Positions 12,653-21,800 of a stretch of DNA of 64,000 bases are shown here, piece by piece (the stretch's first letter is position 1; each line of letters starts with the position of its first letter). The notes under the pieces are model-generated. The model ran no database searches, was not told the origin of the DNA, and saw nothing but the letters and a program-made list of their open reading frames with translations. The stretch comes from Serinicoccus profundi (GTDB taxonomy: Bacteria > Actinomycetota > Actinomycetes > Actinomycetales > Dermatophilaceae), in the NCBI RefSeq assembly GCF_008001015.1, contig NZ_CP042862.1:1-64000 (forward strand). Direction: 5' to 3'. A program made the translations under genes and the position numbers.

Positions 12653-12660
12653 CCACAGGT
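12634..12660 (+). repeat. Putative attL: tRNA-Ala 3' end
   Basis: The 27 bases covering the T-arm, acceptor end and CCA of tRNA-Ala match 24 of 27 bases at 27,940-27,966. Mismatches are at repeat positions 6, 17 and 22. Weaker similarity extends left to the anticodon loop. tRNA 3' ends are classic targets of tyrosine integrases, and a broken integrase lies about 1 kb to the right. Confidence 0.6.
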
Positions 12661-12663
12661 CAG

Positions 12664-12692
12664 AGGCCTTTCCCGGTATGCGGGAAGGGCCT
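12664..12692 (+). terminator. Terminator hairpin after tRNA-Ala
   Basis: A 12-bp stem (12,664-12,675 with 12,681-12,692, one G-T pair) closes a 5-base loop just after the tRNA and is followed by a T-containing stretch. It probably ends tRNA transcription before the SDR gene. Confidence 0.65.
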
Positions 12693-12757
12693 TCGTCTTG
12701 CCCCGCTAGCCAGGCAGATGCGGCAGCCTCTCTGAGGAGGGGTGACAGGATGCAAGC

Positions 12758-13564
12758 ATGAGCTCCCATCCCTCCCGCGGCGTCCTGGTCACCGGCTCCT
12801 CCCGTGGCGTGGGGGCCGCCGTGGCTCGCGCCTTCGCGGCACGGGGCGACCGGGTCGTCGTCCACTACCTGGGCAGCGAGACGGCCGCGCACGAGGTATG
12901 CCGATCCCTCCCGGGCGACGGGCATGCCGTCGTCCAGGCGGACCTGGCCGACCCGGACGCCGTCGAGCGGCTGGCGAACGAGGCGATCGGGGCCCTGGGC
13001 CGGGTCGACGTCCTCGTCAACAACGCGGCGATGCTCACCGCCCCATGGGAGGGCAGGGGCCGGCGCGGCGACCACCCGCTGGAGGAGACGTCATACCCCG
13101 AGTGGGTGGAGATCTGGCGGCGCACCCTGGAGACCAACCTGCTCGGCCCGGCACACCTGACCTGGCAGGTGGCCCGCCACATGATCGACGTGCCGCCTGC
13201 CGACGGCGTCCCCGTCGGGCGGATCGTCAACGTCGGCAGCCGCGGCGCCTATCGGGGCGAGCCGGACATCCCGGCCTACGGCGCCAGCAAGGCCGGCCTG
13301 CACTCCTTCGGCCAGTCGATGGCGCTGCGCCTGGGCCGGCACGGAATCGCGGTGACGTCGGTAGCACCGGGTTTCATCGAGACGGAGATGGCCGGGTATG
13401 CGCTGGCAGGGGACCAGGCGGCGACCACCCGGGCGCAGAGCCCGTTCGGCAGGGTCGCCCGTCCCCACGAGATCGCCGATGCCGTGCTCGCGCTCGCCGA
13501 CCCGCGGGCGGAGTGGGCCTCGGGGGCGGTCCTCGACCTCAACGGGGCCAGCCACCTGCGCTGA
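12758..13564 (+). CDS. SDR family oxidoreductase
   Basis: A 268-residue short-chain dehydrogenase/reductase. It has the cofactor motif TGSSRGVGAAVA (about residues 12-23), the NNAA structural motif (VLVNNAA), the catalytic Ser region VNVGSRGAY and the YGASK catalytic Tyr/Lys pair, then PGFIETEM. The Arg after the first glycine motif and HY at the end of beta-2 favour NADPH. Substrate cannot be told. A gaggagg ribosome site precedes the start. It lies inside the span bounded by the putative att repeats, so it may be island cargo, yet its GC-rich codon use looks like the core genome. Confidence 0.88.
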   Translation: MSSHPSRGVLVTGSSRGVGAAVARAFAARGDRVVVHYLGSETAAHEVCRSLPGDGHAVVQADLADPDAVERLANEAIGALGRVDVLVNNAAMLTAPWEGRGRRGDHPLEETSYPEWVEIWRRTLETNLLGPAHLTWQVARHMIDVPPADGVPVGRIVNVGSRGAYRGEPDIPAYGASKAGLHSFGQSMALRLGRHGIAVTSVAPGFIETEMAGYALAGDQAATTRAQSPFGRVARPHEIADAVLALADPRAEWASGAVLDLNGASHLR

Positions 13565-13977
13565 CACCTCGTCGGGCCGGTGGCGGCGTGCCTACCCGGC
13601 CGGTCTCATCCCCCAGCCGTCCGCCGAGCTGATGCAGTGCCTAGCGCGTGGCCTGACACGAGACCTGGGAGTAGACCTCCATCGTCATCGCGATCCTGCT
13701 GTGCCGCAGCACCGCCATCGCCACGCACGGGTCCAACGTCAAGCGAGACCAGCAGGCTCGCGCTTGTCCGCCGCGTGGCGTGGATCGCACTGGCAGCGCA
13801 CTCGCAGGCTCGTTGACCCAGGCCTGGACGCGGCGGACAGACATTTCTCGAGCTCGCGCCGGCCTTCCGGGCCGACCACGGCCACACCCAAGCATGTATC
13901 GGAGACGCTGCCTTGGCCCCGCAGGCGAACCTGGAGACGAGGTCGGGCAAGCACGTGTCCCCTCCAAGGGGGGCGGG
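13565..13977. other. Degenerate island edge between SDR and nuclease genes
   Basis: This 413-base stretch holds no intact gene. Its only recognisable content is the C-terminal fragment of a tyrosine integrase on the minus strand (about 13,641-13,790). The remainder shows overlapping open frames of low-complexity composition that resemble nothing. Confidence 0.6.
13641..13790 (-). pseudogene. Tyrosine recombinase (phage-type integrase) C-terminal relic
   Basis: Read on the minus strand, this gives HATRRTSASLLVSLDV followed, after a one-base frame change near 13,736, by DPCVAMAVLRHSRIAMTMEV and YSQV. This is the HxxR ... LGHSxIxxTxxxY signature of tyrosine recombinases, with the catalytic His, Arg and Tyr still visible. 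The N-terminal two thirds are missing and a stop follows soon after the Tyr. The frame change could be one extra G. The relic probably once moved the island. Confidence 0.7.
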
Positions 13978-15042
13978 TCAGGTCTCTGGCCACGGCGCCA
14001 CCAGCGTGTTCCATCGGGCCATAGCGGCGCCGCCCCGCCCCTCAATGTCGCTAGCAGCCCACCTCTGACCAACTGAGGCGCTGGCCGGGAGCGGAAAGGC
14101 GACCCAGCGGCTGTGCCCCTTTGCCCAGTCGGGCGCTAGGACCTCAACGTCCCAGACGGAGTGGCTCTGGCCGGCAACGACTGATCTTAGACGTGCTAGG
14201 CGCGCCGGCGGGCAGCGCCAATCCTGCTCGTACGCGTCGAAGAAGGCAGAGCACACCACACGGAACGGGCACGTGGAGCACGAGCTCTCCGCGGGCCGCG
14301 CCTCGAGATGTGCTCCTTGCGCGGCAGCGGTGAGAGACTCGAGCACGTAACGGGCGTGGTTCTCAGCAGCGTCGATCTCCGAGGGATCGACAGCAAACTC
14401 CTCGAGTTGACCGTCGGCCGTCTGAACAGCGGCCCGTGTGGGGAATTCACCCAACATGTGGCCCACTAGAGCGCAGTAGAGGAGCAACTGCCGCCGCTGC
14501 GAACCAGTGATGGCGCCTTGAAGCACCCCAGTCTTCAAGTCGACAACTCGCAGGATCCCGTCCACTCGCTCCACCAGATCGGGTCTGCCTACTAACCCCG
14601 ACCCAGTCGGCGCCAACCACCGCTCGCGCCACGGAAGTGCGGGATGACTGTTGCTGTGCTTCTGACCCTTGACGAACGCCGGGGCCCGCATTTTCAGTGT
14701 GGGATCCCATACTGAGCGAAGTCTGGCTTTTGTTATCGCTGACCCGGGCCAGTTCTTCACCGACGGCGGCCGGGCGGGCCCCCAGTCGGCACTGAGGCCC
14801 TCCATCGCCGCCGCGGTCTCCTCCGCCCATACCGACTCGAACTCGACGCCCGTGCCCGAACGCGCCGCGACGGCGTGCGCCGCGATTCCTAGCGCGGCGC
14901 GAAGACCCGTGCGTCGCAGAGACTTGTATCGCAAGTCCCAACTGAAGCCTGCGCGCAGCGGACATTGGTCGAAGGCCCGCACGAGAGAGGCGGATACCTG
15001 GCCTCTGTCCTCGGGGTGAGGACAGTGCGTTGAGTTAGCCAT
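13978..15042 (-). CDS. PD-(D/E)XK nuclease, RecB/Cas4-like with Fe-S cysteines
   Basis: A 354-residue nuclease of the PDDEXK_1 (RecB/AddB/Cas4-like) group. Motifs visible: early Cys in FDQCPLR (C27), His56 (GIAAHAV), GRPD with Asp155, VDLKTG with Asp168 and Lys170, the following QRRQLLLYC helix, and a C-terminal cluster CSTCPFRVVC (C255, C258, C264). One N-terminal plus three C-terminal cysteines is the 4Fe-4S layout of AddB and Cas4 enzymes. The ATG at 15,042 lies next to the IS256 element. Before insertion it overlapped the helicase stop (TAATG), so it was the last gene of the defence operon. It now has no ribosome site of its own, but the transposase is read in the same direction 36 bases upstream. 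Confidence 0.85.
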   Translation of the reverse strand: MANSTHCPHPEDRGQVSASLVRAFDQCPLRAGFSWDLRYKSLRRTGLRAALGIAAHAVAARSGTGVEFESVWAEETAAAMEGLSADWGPARPPSVKNWPGSAITKARLRSVWDPTLKMRAPAFVKGQKHSNSHPALPWRERWLAPTGSGLVGRPDLVERVDGILRVVDLKTGVLQGAITGSQRRQLLLYCALVGHMLGEFPTRAAVQTADGQLEEFAVDPSEIDAAENHARYVLESLTAAAQGAHLEARPAESSCSTCPFRVVCSAFFDAYEQDWRCPPARLARLRSVVAGQSHSVWDVEVLAPDWAKGHSRWVAFPLPASASVGQRWAASDIEGRGGAAMARWNTLVAPWPET

Positions 15043-15046
15043 TACG

Positions 15047-16498
15047 GAGTAATTGTCAAGACCTGTGGATCGGCGTGTCATGCGACGTTTTGCTGGCGTC
15101 CTGATTCCTCGGGTCGTTCGACGAGCTTGCCGCGCTCGAAGGTGGCGCCGGCGCGGACGAGGGCCACGAGGTGCGGGGCGTTGACCGCGCGCCAGCGTCG
15201 TTGCGCGGACTCGATGAGCTTGAACGCCATCGCGATGCCCGCGGCGCGCGAGCCAGGACCCTTGGTGACGCGCTGACGGAGGCGGACAGTGGCGAAGGTC
15301 GACTCGATCGGGTTGGTCGTACGCAGATGCACCCAGTGCTCGGCCGGGTAGTCGTAGAACTCCAGCAGCACGTCCAGGTCGTCGGTGATCTTCGCGGCCG
15401 CCTTGGGCCACTTCGTGCCGTAGTCGGCGGCGAACGCCCTGGCGGCGGCCTCGGCGTGCTCGCGGTCCTCGGCGTTCCAGATCTCGGCCAGCGCGGCCTT
15501 GGCGCCGGGCTGGGCGGACTTGGGCAGGGCGTTGAGCACGTTTGCGATCCGGTGGAACCAGCACCGTTGCTCGCGGGTGGTGGGGAAGACTTCGCGCAGC
15601 GCGGCCCAGAACCCTAGGGCGCCGTCGCCGACGGCCAGGACCGGAGCGGCCATGCCCCGGCGCTTGCACGAGCGCAGCAGGTCGGCCCAGGACTCGGTGG
15701 ACTCCCGGTGCCCGTCGTCCAGGGCGATCAGTTCCTTGGTGCCGTCGGCGCGGACCCCGACCATGACGAGCAGGCAGACCTTGTCCTGGGTGAGGCGGAC
15801 CTTGAGGTGGATCCCGTCGACCCACACGTAGACGTAGTCGGTCCCGGCCAGGGAGCGCTGGTTGAAGGCGAGGGCCTCGGCCTGCCACTGCTCGGTGAGC
15901 CGGGTGATCGTCTTGGCCGACAGTCCGGCCGAGGTGCCGAGGAACTGGGTCAGCGCCGGTCCGAAGTCGCTGGAGGACAGACCGTGCAGGTAGAGCAGCG
16001 GCAGCACCTCGGCCATCTGCGGTGACTTACGGGCCCACGCCGGCAGGATCGCCGAGCCGAACCGCTTCCGCTCACCGGTGGCCTCATCGATCCGGCGGTC
16101 GTCGACCCGCGGTTGGCGCACCGGGACCGCGCCGGCGGCCGTGGTCACCTCTCGGGGTGCGTGGTACCCGTTGCGGACCACCAGCCGGTGACCGTGCTCG
16201 TCGACCTCCCCGGCGAACCGCTCGACGTAAGCCGCGACCTCGGCCTGCAGCGCGGCCGCGAGCATCTGCCGGGCGCCGTCACGCACGATCTCATCGAGCA
16301 ACGACCCACCGTGCACGGTCGCGTCGACGTTGGACTCGGTGTTCTCCTGGACTACCTTGAGCATGGGCGTACCTTCCCGAGCCGGCGCTCCAACGCCGAC
16401 CCTGATCAGAACTTGTATGGGCTTCAGATCTTGCTCGGGAGGTACGCCACTTTCACGTCACCCCGCCGAGAGCCATCCACAGGTTCTGATCATTGCTC
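15047..16498 (-). mobile_element. IS256-family insertion sequence, complete
   Basis: A 1452-bp element with 24-bp imperfect terminal inverted repeats at 15,047-15,070 and 16,475-16,498 (19 of 24 identical; both end in ACCTGTGGAT inward). A perfect 9-bp target duplication, GCCATTACG, flanks it at 15,038-15,046 and 16,499-16,507; IS256 elements usually give 8 or 9 bp. It carries one intact transposase. Removing the element and one repeat copy restores a junction where the helicase stop overlaps the nuclease start. The exact repeats indicate a recent insertion. Confidence 0.93.
15078..16364 (-). CDS. IS256 family transposase
   Basis: A full-length 428-residue Mutator/IS256-type DDE transposase. 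Motifs: first Asp in YVWVDGIHLKVR, second Asp in AVGDGALGFW, the CxxH in RCWFHRIANV, and the catalytic Glu in NPIESTFATVRLR. A GGGAAGG ribosome site precedes the ATG. No frameshift or internal stop, so the enzyme should be active. GC-rich codon use, like the core genome and unlike the genes around it. Confidence 0.96.
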   Translation of the reverse strand: MLKVVQENTESNVDATVHGGSLLDEIVRDGARQMLAAALQAEVAAYVERFAGEVDEHGHRLVVRNGYHAPREVTTAAGAVPVRQPRVDDRRIDEATGERKRFGSAILPAWARKSPQMAEVLPLLYLHGLSSSDFGPALTQFLGTSAGLSAKTITRLTEQWQAEALAFNQRSLAGTDYVYVWVDGIHLKVRLTQDKVCLLVMVGVRADGTKELIALDDGHRESTESWADLLRSCKRRGMAAPVLAVGDGALGFWAALREVFPTTREQRCWFHRIANVLNALPKSAQPGAKAALAEIWNAEDREHAEAAARAFAADYGTKWPKAAAKITDDLDVLLEFYDYPAEHWVHLRTTNPIESTFATVRLRQRVTKGPGSRAAGIAMAFKLIESAQRRWRAVNAPHLVALVRAGATFERGKLVERPEESGRQQNVA

Positions 16499-16502
16499 GC
16501 CA

Positions 16503-19500
16503 TTACGCGAGAGCGGGCCAGATCGCCAACGGGTTCAGACGGAACATGCGGAAGTCGTGCCACTCGACCCGCTCGAATGAATTCGTCGCGAGGACGTGTG
16601 CCTCCGCCTGCTGATCCGTGAACCAGTCGAGTTCGAGCCGCCAGAGGGGGTGCGCAAGCAGTACGCACGAGTCGTTCCGCGTTACCGCTGGGATGCCGCC
16701 AATTACTGTGGTCGTTGCCCCGCCTAGCGCCCGCGCCGCCGGTTCCAGTGCTACGAGGTCTGTGGGCAGTGACCGGTCAGTTGTCAGGGGCTCTCCGGCG
16801 ACGAGTTCCAGGAGGTCTAGGGCAAGTCGCCAGTCCAGGAATGCATGGCGACGTGAGTTGTCGTACGAGCGGAGGCAGTTGGGGCAGGACTGGTCGCAGG
16901 CCTTCCCATGGGGACTGATCTGCCACCGCTGGATGGCGTCTGACAGCGTCTTGATCAGGAGCGGCTCGAAAACCTCTGGCCTGCCGAGCTCGGCCGCGTA
17001 GCCGGCACCGTTCTCCGCGGTGTCAGCAACATAGAGGGCGGCTGCCACTTGGGACTTCGCGTCCGGCTCGTCGACGGCTGTCAGTGGAACCCGGACCGGG
17101 ATCAGACCAACCGTCAGCTCACTTGGGTCAACGTCGAGGACATCCTTCGCGCCGCGGCGAATGAGCTCGGCAAGCGACGTGTAGGCCGCGCGCCCAGACG
17201 GTTGCTCCCGCAGGCCCACAGCACCGGTGGGCAGATTCAACCGCTTCGGAGTGATCACGAGCGCATCCGTGACGCGAATCTCGCCGATAGCGTCGATGGT
17301 CGCTGCGCCCGGCTGGCCCTGTGCAGCGAGCACGGTGCCGTCGTTGTCCTTGGTGAAGGAGAACCCGCGCCCGAAGTTGTCGTTCACAGTCACTAGGCGC
17401 GTTTGCTCGAATAGTTGGATGTCGACAGCACGAAGTTCGTACGGCTCGGGTGAGGTTCCATCGAGCGACAGTTCGGGCGATCCCGCGCCAGATGGCATAT
17501 CAGTGTCATCGCTGTAAGGACGAGGACGATAGGTCGTCCGAAAGCCGCGCGGCTCATAGACGGCGAGCCGTGTGAAGACCTCGTTGCAGGCTCTGCAGTG
17601 TTCACCTGTTGGATCGAGGTCGCTGCGTCCGCATCGCTCGCATCGCGCGAGACTTCTAGGCGATCCCAGCGGGTCCAGCGCTTCGACCCACTTTCCTGCC
17701 GGTCGGTAGCTAGCGAAGCCCGCCACTGTGTGCACCAGTCCGTCCTTGACTACCTCGGCGCCGGGCGAGAAGGAGGAGATTGCCATGTCAAGAGACCTGT
17801 CCGCAACAGTATGCGTCTCCAGCCACGAAGTGCTCTTTATGGTCGTGTCCCATAAGTTTCGCACCCGCGTGGGAAAACCGAACATCGGCAGAAGGCCGTA
17901 CCTCGCCAGGGCGGCACTGAGTTCCGTGTCCGCCGTGCCGCTCTCCTTGACCACGACCTTGTCCACTTCGGCGACCAGTTTGTGGCGGACCCAATCCACG
18001 ATCTCGTCGACATCTCGGGTCGAGAGCGGCGTGAGTGCGGAAAGCCGTGCAGCAATAGGACGCACCAACCGTTCGTCGGAAAGGAATCCTGCGATTGACC
18101 CACGATACCGGTGCCACTCCTCCATCTGCCCGAACGTTCCGTGGTTGCTCGTTGACTTCCATCTGGGGCTATCAGGCACCATTCTGAAAGCCTCCCTGAG
18201 AACTTCAGCAGCGACCACTCGCTGGACAATCCGGCGTCGAGTCAAGTCAAGGAAGGGCTGAGGCGGCAGGTCCCCGGTGATGCGGTCAGCGCGTTGAAAG
18301 TAGTACTGGTCATGGCTTCTGTCGCGGCAGAGAGTCAGGGCATAACTGAATGCCTGGCCGCCGCGCCCGGCTCGGCCAACTCGCTGCTGATAGTTGAAGC
18401 GCTGCGGCGGCATGTTGGCCATCATCGTGGCGCGCAGGGAGCCGATGTCCACTCCGACCTCCATCGTCGTGGTGACCGACAGCACGTCGAGCTCATCTGG
18501 CAGTCGGTGCTCGTTGAGGGTGAAGGCCCCCTTGAATCTACGCTGTCTGCTCCGCTGTTCGGAGACGGGCTTTGTCTGTCCGCTGAGTTCGGCCACAGCC
18601 ATCCGCCGAGGCGGCTGATGAGCGAGCCATGCGTAGTAGTCGGTGAGCTCCTCGTCCCGGTCCTCCCTCACGAGGGCTGGTCGGTGGCACTGCCGGTTTG
18701 CGCATACGCCAGCGCTGGCTTGCAGGTGTACGTAGTTGCATGCCGTGCAGCGCCACTGTGCTCGATCGCCCGGGACAACAACCAGCGTGCTTGTCGCGCT
18801 GGCAGTCTTCAGGAGCCAACCTGCGACTGCTTCTAGACCGGCAGGTGATGACATGAGGCGCTCCACCTGGGCGATGACGTCGACGGCCTCCACCCCAAGG
18901 TGGGCCGCTACGGCTTCCAGATAGCGGCGCACGCCAGGTGGAGGCACTGCCTCTGGCTGAACCCCTCCCGCGTTGCTCTCCTCGTACCGTTTCAGAGTGC
19001 CGAGGATGCGTATCACTGAGGAAAGGACTTCCGGTTGCCTGTCGTCGTCGAGGGGCCCCTCTGTGGCCGGAAGCCCGGCGATACCCAGCCGTGCGATTCC
19101 TACCGACTCAAGGTCTCGGCGAGCCCGGTCGAAGAAGGCCTCAACAACCGACGCCCGAAGGTGACGCAGTAACTTCTCCTGACCTTGGACGACCGGTGGC
19201 TTCGGCCAGGCGCCTGGTGATGGCGGCGGGAAAGCTCGGTACCAAGGTGTCTTAGCGTGGTGACCCTCCTCAAGGTGGCGGTTCCACGGACTCGTTCCGC
19301 CAGGGTTCGCCCCAAGTGCAACCAGCACCCGGGTCATTCGCGCGAACATGTCACCGATGGGCACCTCTGCCCTTCCGCCCAGCTCGCCGTACGCCTCATC
19401 CAACGCGGACTGCAGTTCCGGGGCTAGGGGTTGCCCCATCTTCTGCATAAGCCGTCCCAGGCGAGCCTGACCAAGCCCCTGGGCCATAGCGATGTCGTCA

Positions 19501-21791
19501 CTCATGGCATCAAGGACCGCCTCAGGGTCCGGTTGACGTGTGATCTCCTGCCGCAGGACCTGACGCACGAGGTCACGGTGGTGATTGCGGCTGACACCGG
19601 CTGCAGTGCGCGCTGCGTCGTTACGACTGTCAGTGAAGACGATCGTCTTCGCGTCCGTGATCGCGTCCCGTCCCTCACGTCCTTCGGCGAGAGAGCGGAT
19701 CAACTGGGACAGATACAGTTCCGTAGCTGCCGCGAGTCCGGAGGTGTGAGCCCGGATAGGAGAACGGACTCGTCCCGCCTTGAAAGCTTCGCCGTCCTGC
19801 TGTTTCGCATCGAAGCCGCATGAGGGGCAACGGGTAGGCAGTGCCGGGACGCGATCCGCCTGTTCAGCATTGCCAACGGATACCCCCACGCCGCTTGGAC
19901 TGCCCGCATGTGCGTCATCCACAACGCCAAGGGCGGGCTCCCAGTTGACGGCCTTGAACGCGAACTTGAGACCGTGCGCGCTCCACTCCTTGCCCAGCGG
20001 CAACAGACCGGGTCTGTACCAAGCGAACTGGTCTCGCGCCCTGAGGAAGACGGGCTTCCCGCTCTGACCTTCGGTCGTGGGGGTCGGCCCGAGGAGGGTC
20101 TGGTCTCCCTGCTCACTGAGCACGAAGCCACCCAAGGAAGCGTCCCCACACTCATAGCAGTACAGCAGTTCCAGGACGCGGCTCCCGCAGTGCGTGCAGG
20201 TATTGGCAGGCGTGGTGTACAGCGCCCCGATCACCCGCCCTGGAGCAGTCTCGACGCCTGAACAACTTGGGTTTGAACATGCCCAGATCCCGCGAGGCGT
20301 CCTGACGAACAGGTGCGCGCGAACGGGAACGAACGTCCCTCCGTCAGCGCCTTCATCCGGCTCAAATGTTGCGAGTCTCTCAAGCACTTGTGCCAAAAGA
20401 TCGTCACGATCTTCTTCGTCGGGGAACATCCGTTCGGCAACCGTTTCGAGATCAGTCGCTCGCAGACGGCCCGTGCCCTGTTCCGCACACTGTGTCGCTA
20501 CGAGTCGAGACACCTCGTCGACCGGACGAGACCAGTCCGCGACCTCATGTCGCGTTAGCGGCCTAACAGGCTCAAGCCTCACCTGCTCACCCGGCTCCAG
20601 ATCGAACGACTCGGCTGGCACACCGAAGAACTGCTCGAGGTAGGTCAGGCCGTCTTGTGTGGCGTCGAGGGACGCGGACGTACCGATGACCCGAAGTTGT
20701 GGCGACGTGGGATCCAGGCCGAGCCGACGAAGCAGAGAACGGACGACCATCGCTACCTCGCTGCCCTGCGTTCCGCGGTAGAGATGCAATTCGTCAACCA
20801 CCAGCGTGAGAACGTTCTCACCGTCCGAGCGGAGCCATTCCGCGGTCTGGTCGAACATGGGTGCCTCGAACTCACGCATCATGATCGTGTTGAGCATCGA
20901 GTAGTTCGTGATAAGGACATCTGGCGGGCTAGCGATCATGTCCCACCGGGTTAGCATCTCCCCGGATCGGGGATCCTGAAACTGGCTGAGGTCGATGTAG
21001 TCCTCGGGCGAGCCCGCCTTCTCGGCCTCCTCGTTTGCCTGCAGCAGGGCGGCGTGCTCCGCCTCAAGTTGTCGCAGGCTGGCCGCAACCGCCTGAGCTG
21101 CTGCCTTGCTTCCAGGCTTTCGCCCGGGTCCTTCGGTTATGCCGGTGTAGCGACCAAACCAGATGGGCGTTTGTGGCTCCTGCTCGCGCAACACGCGCAC
21201 CGCGCGGCGGAGGCGCGTCATCTGGTCCTCAACGAGGGCGTTGGTTGGGTACAAGATGATCGTCCGCATCGCCGCTGGCCGGGTCTCCGCGTGTCGGATG
21301 GGAGTCCATTGCGGATCGGCGGCCGACCACCACCAATTGCCGCTGTACTGACTGCCCCACTTCCTCGACTCCTCGACGATGCGGAGGAGCACCGGCAGGA
21401 GGAAGGACTCCGTCTTGCCGGAGCCGGTTCCGGAAGTGACGACGACATTCCGGCCGTGCCGGGGATCGAGGGTCTTCCGAATGGCGTTCGCCTGGTGCTG
21501 GCGTAGCCTTAAGGCCGGTGGGTCGACACCCGGGAACACCGCTTCGGCTACTCGTCGTGCCGTCTCCGCCCCTATCCCAACGTCCCTGCAGACGTCGAGC
21601 ATCGGCTCGATGTTCGCATACGGCACCACGGGCTCGAGCAGCACCTGACCCACCAAGGCTCCCGGCTGCTCGAGCAGTGCGCGCCGCTCCGACATGAGGG
21701 ACTCGTCCGCCAACCAGAAGGCAGTGTCGAAGTACCGGAGGTATGCGTTCCGAAGCTCATCGGCGAGGCGCTTTGGGTTTGTGGGCTCCAT
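16503..21791 (-). CDS. druE: Giant DEAD/DEAH-type helicase with DUF1998 (DruE-like)
   Basis: A helicase of about 1760 residues. The N-terminal ATPase half has Walker A ([12 protein letters not shown], about 122-133), the Walker B form [10 protein letters not shown] and motif III-like GTSAS; the second RecA domain has [16 protein letters not shown] and [10 protein letters not shown]. Several CxxC pairs (CTHCG, CYECG, CPSCG, CTAC, CERCG, CRAC) suggest zinc ribbons. The C-terminal DUF1998 domain contains [10 protein letters not shown] and [10 protein letters not shown]. Size, architecture and neighbours match DruE of Druantia anti-phage systems. I prefer the ATG at 21,791, five bases after AGGTGG; a GTG at 21,800 directly follows the upstream stop. 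The stop TAA lies in the IS256 target duplication. Confidence 0.85.
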   Translation of the reverse strand: MEPTNPKRLADELRNAYLRYFDTAFWLADESLMSERRALLEQPGALVGQVLLEPVVPYANIEPMLDVCRDVGIGAETARRVAEAVFPGVDPPALRLRQHQANAIRKTLDPRHGRNVVVTSGTGSGKTESFLLPVLLRIVEESRKWGSQYSGNWWWSAADPQWTPIRHAETRPAAMRTIILYPTNALVEDQMTRLRRAVRVLREQEPQTPIWFGRYTGITEGPGRKPGSKAAAQAVAASLRQLEAEHAALLQANEEAEKAGSPEDYIDLSQFQDPRSGEMLTRWDMIASPPDVLITNYSMLNTIMMREFEAPMFDQTAEWLRSDGENVLTLVVDELHLYRGTQGSEVAMVVRSLLRRLGLDPTSPQLRVIGTSASLDATQDGLTYLEQFFGVPAESFDLEPGEQVRLEPVRPLTRHEVADWSRPVDEVSRLVATQCAEQGTGRLRATDLETVAERMFPDEEDRDDLLAQVLERLATFEPDEGADGGTFVPVRAHLFVRTPRGIWACSNPSCSGVETAPGRVIGALYTTPANTCTHCGSRVLELLYCYECGDASLGGFVLSEQGDQTLLGPTPTTEGQSGKPVFLRARDQFAWYRPGLLPLGKEWSAHGLKFAFKAVNWEPALGVVDDAHAGSPSGVGVSVGNAEQADRVPALPTRCPSCGFDAKQQDGEAFKAGRVRSPIRAHTSGLAAATELYLSQLIRSLAEGREGRDAITDAKTIVFTDSRNDAARTAAGVSRNHHRDLVRQVLRQEITRQPDPEAVLDAMSDDIAMAQGLGQARLGRLMQKMGQPLAPELQSALDEAYGELGGRAEVPIGDMFARMTRVLVALGANPGGTSPWNRHLEEGHHAKTPWYRAFPPPSPGAWPKPPVVQGQEKLLRHLRASVVEAFFDRARRDLESVGIARLGIAGLPATEGPLDDDRQPEVLSSVIRILGTLKRYEESNAGGVQPEAVPPPGVRRYLEAVAAHLGVEAVDVIAQVERLMSSPAGLEAVAGWLLKTASATSTLVVVPGDRAQWRCTACNYVHLQASAGVCANRQCHRPALVREDRDEELTDYYAWLAHQPPRRMAVAELSGQTKPVSEQRSRQRRFKGAFTLNEHRLPDELDVLSVTTTMEVGVDIGSLRATMMANMPPQRFNYQQRVGRAGRGGQAFSYALTLCRDRSHDQYYFQRADRITGDLPPQPFLDLTRRRIVQRVVAAEVLREAFRMVPDSPRWKSTSNHGTFGQMEEWHRYRGSIAGFLSDERLVRPIAARLSALTPLSTRDVDEIVDWVRHKLVAEVDKVVVKESGTADTELSAALARYGLLPMFGFPTRVRNLWDTTIKSTSWLETHTVADRSLDMAISSFSPGAEVVKDGLVHTVAGFASYRPAGKWVEALDPLGSPRSLARCERCGRSDLDPTGEHCRACNEVFTRLAVYEPRGFRTTYRPRPYSDDTDMPSGAGSPELSLDGTSPEPYELRAVDIQLFEQTRLVTVNDNFGRGFSFTKDNDGTVLAAQGQPGAATIDAIGEIRVTDALVITPKRLNLPTGAVGLREQPSGRAAYTSLAELIRRGAKDVLDVDPSELTVGLIPVRVPLTAVDEPDAKSQVAAALYVADTAENGAGYAAELGRPEVFEPLLIKTLSDAIQRWQISPHGKACDQSCPNCLRSYDNSRRHAFLDWRLALDLLELVAGEPLTTDRSLPTDLVALEPAARALGGATTTVIGGIPAVTRNDSCVLLAHPLWRLELDWFTDQQAEAHVLATNSFERVEWHDFRMFRLNPLAIWPALA

Positions 21792-21800
21792 GACTGCCAC

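Noticed and set aside
15042..15059. Outward TTGACA in the left IS256 end as a hybrid promoter for the nuclease
   Set aside because: The hexamer (15,054-15,059, minus strand) is only 11 bases from the nuclease ATG, so a matching -10 would fall inside the gene and the message would miss the start.
13978..15888. Nuclease and antisense-frame transposase read as one long protein
   Set aside because: The frame is open across the IS end by chance; the part beyond 15,042 is an off-frame reading of the transposase and has no nuclease similarity.
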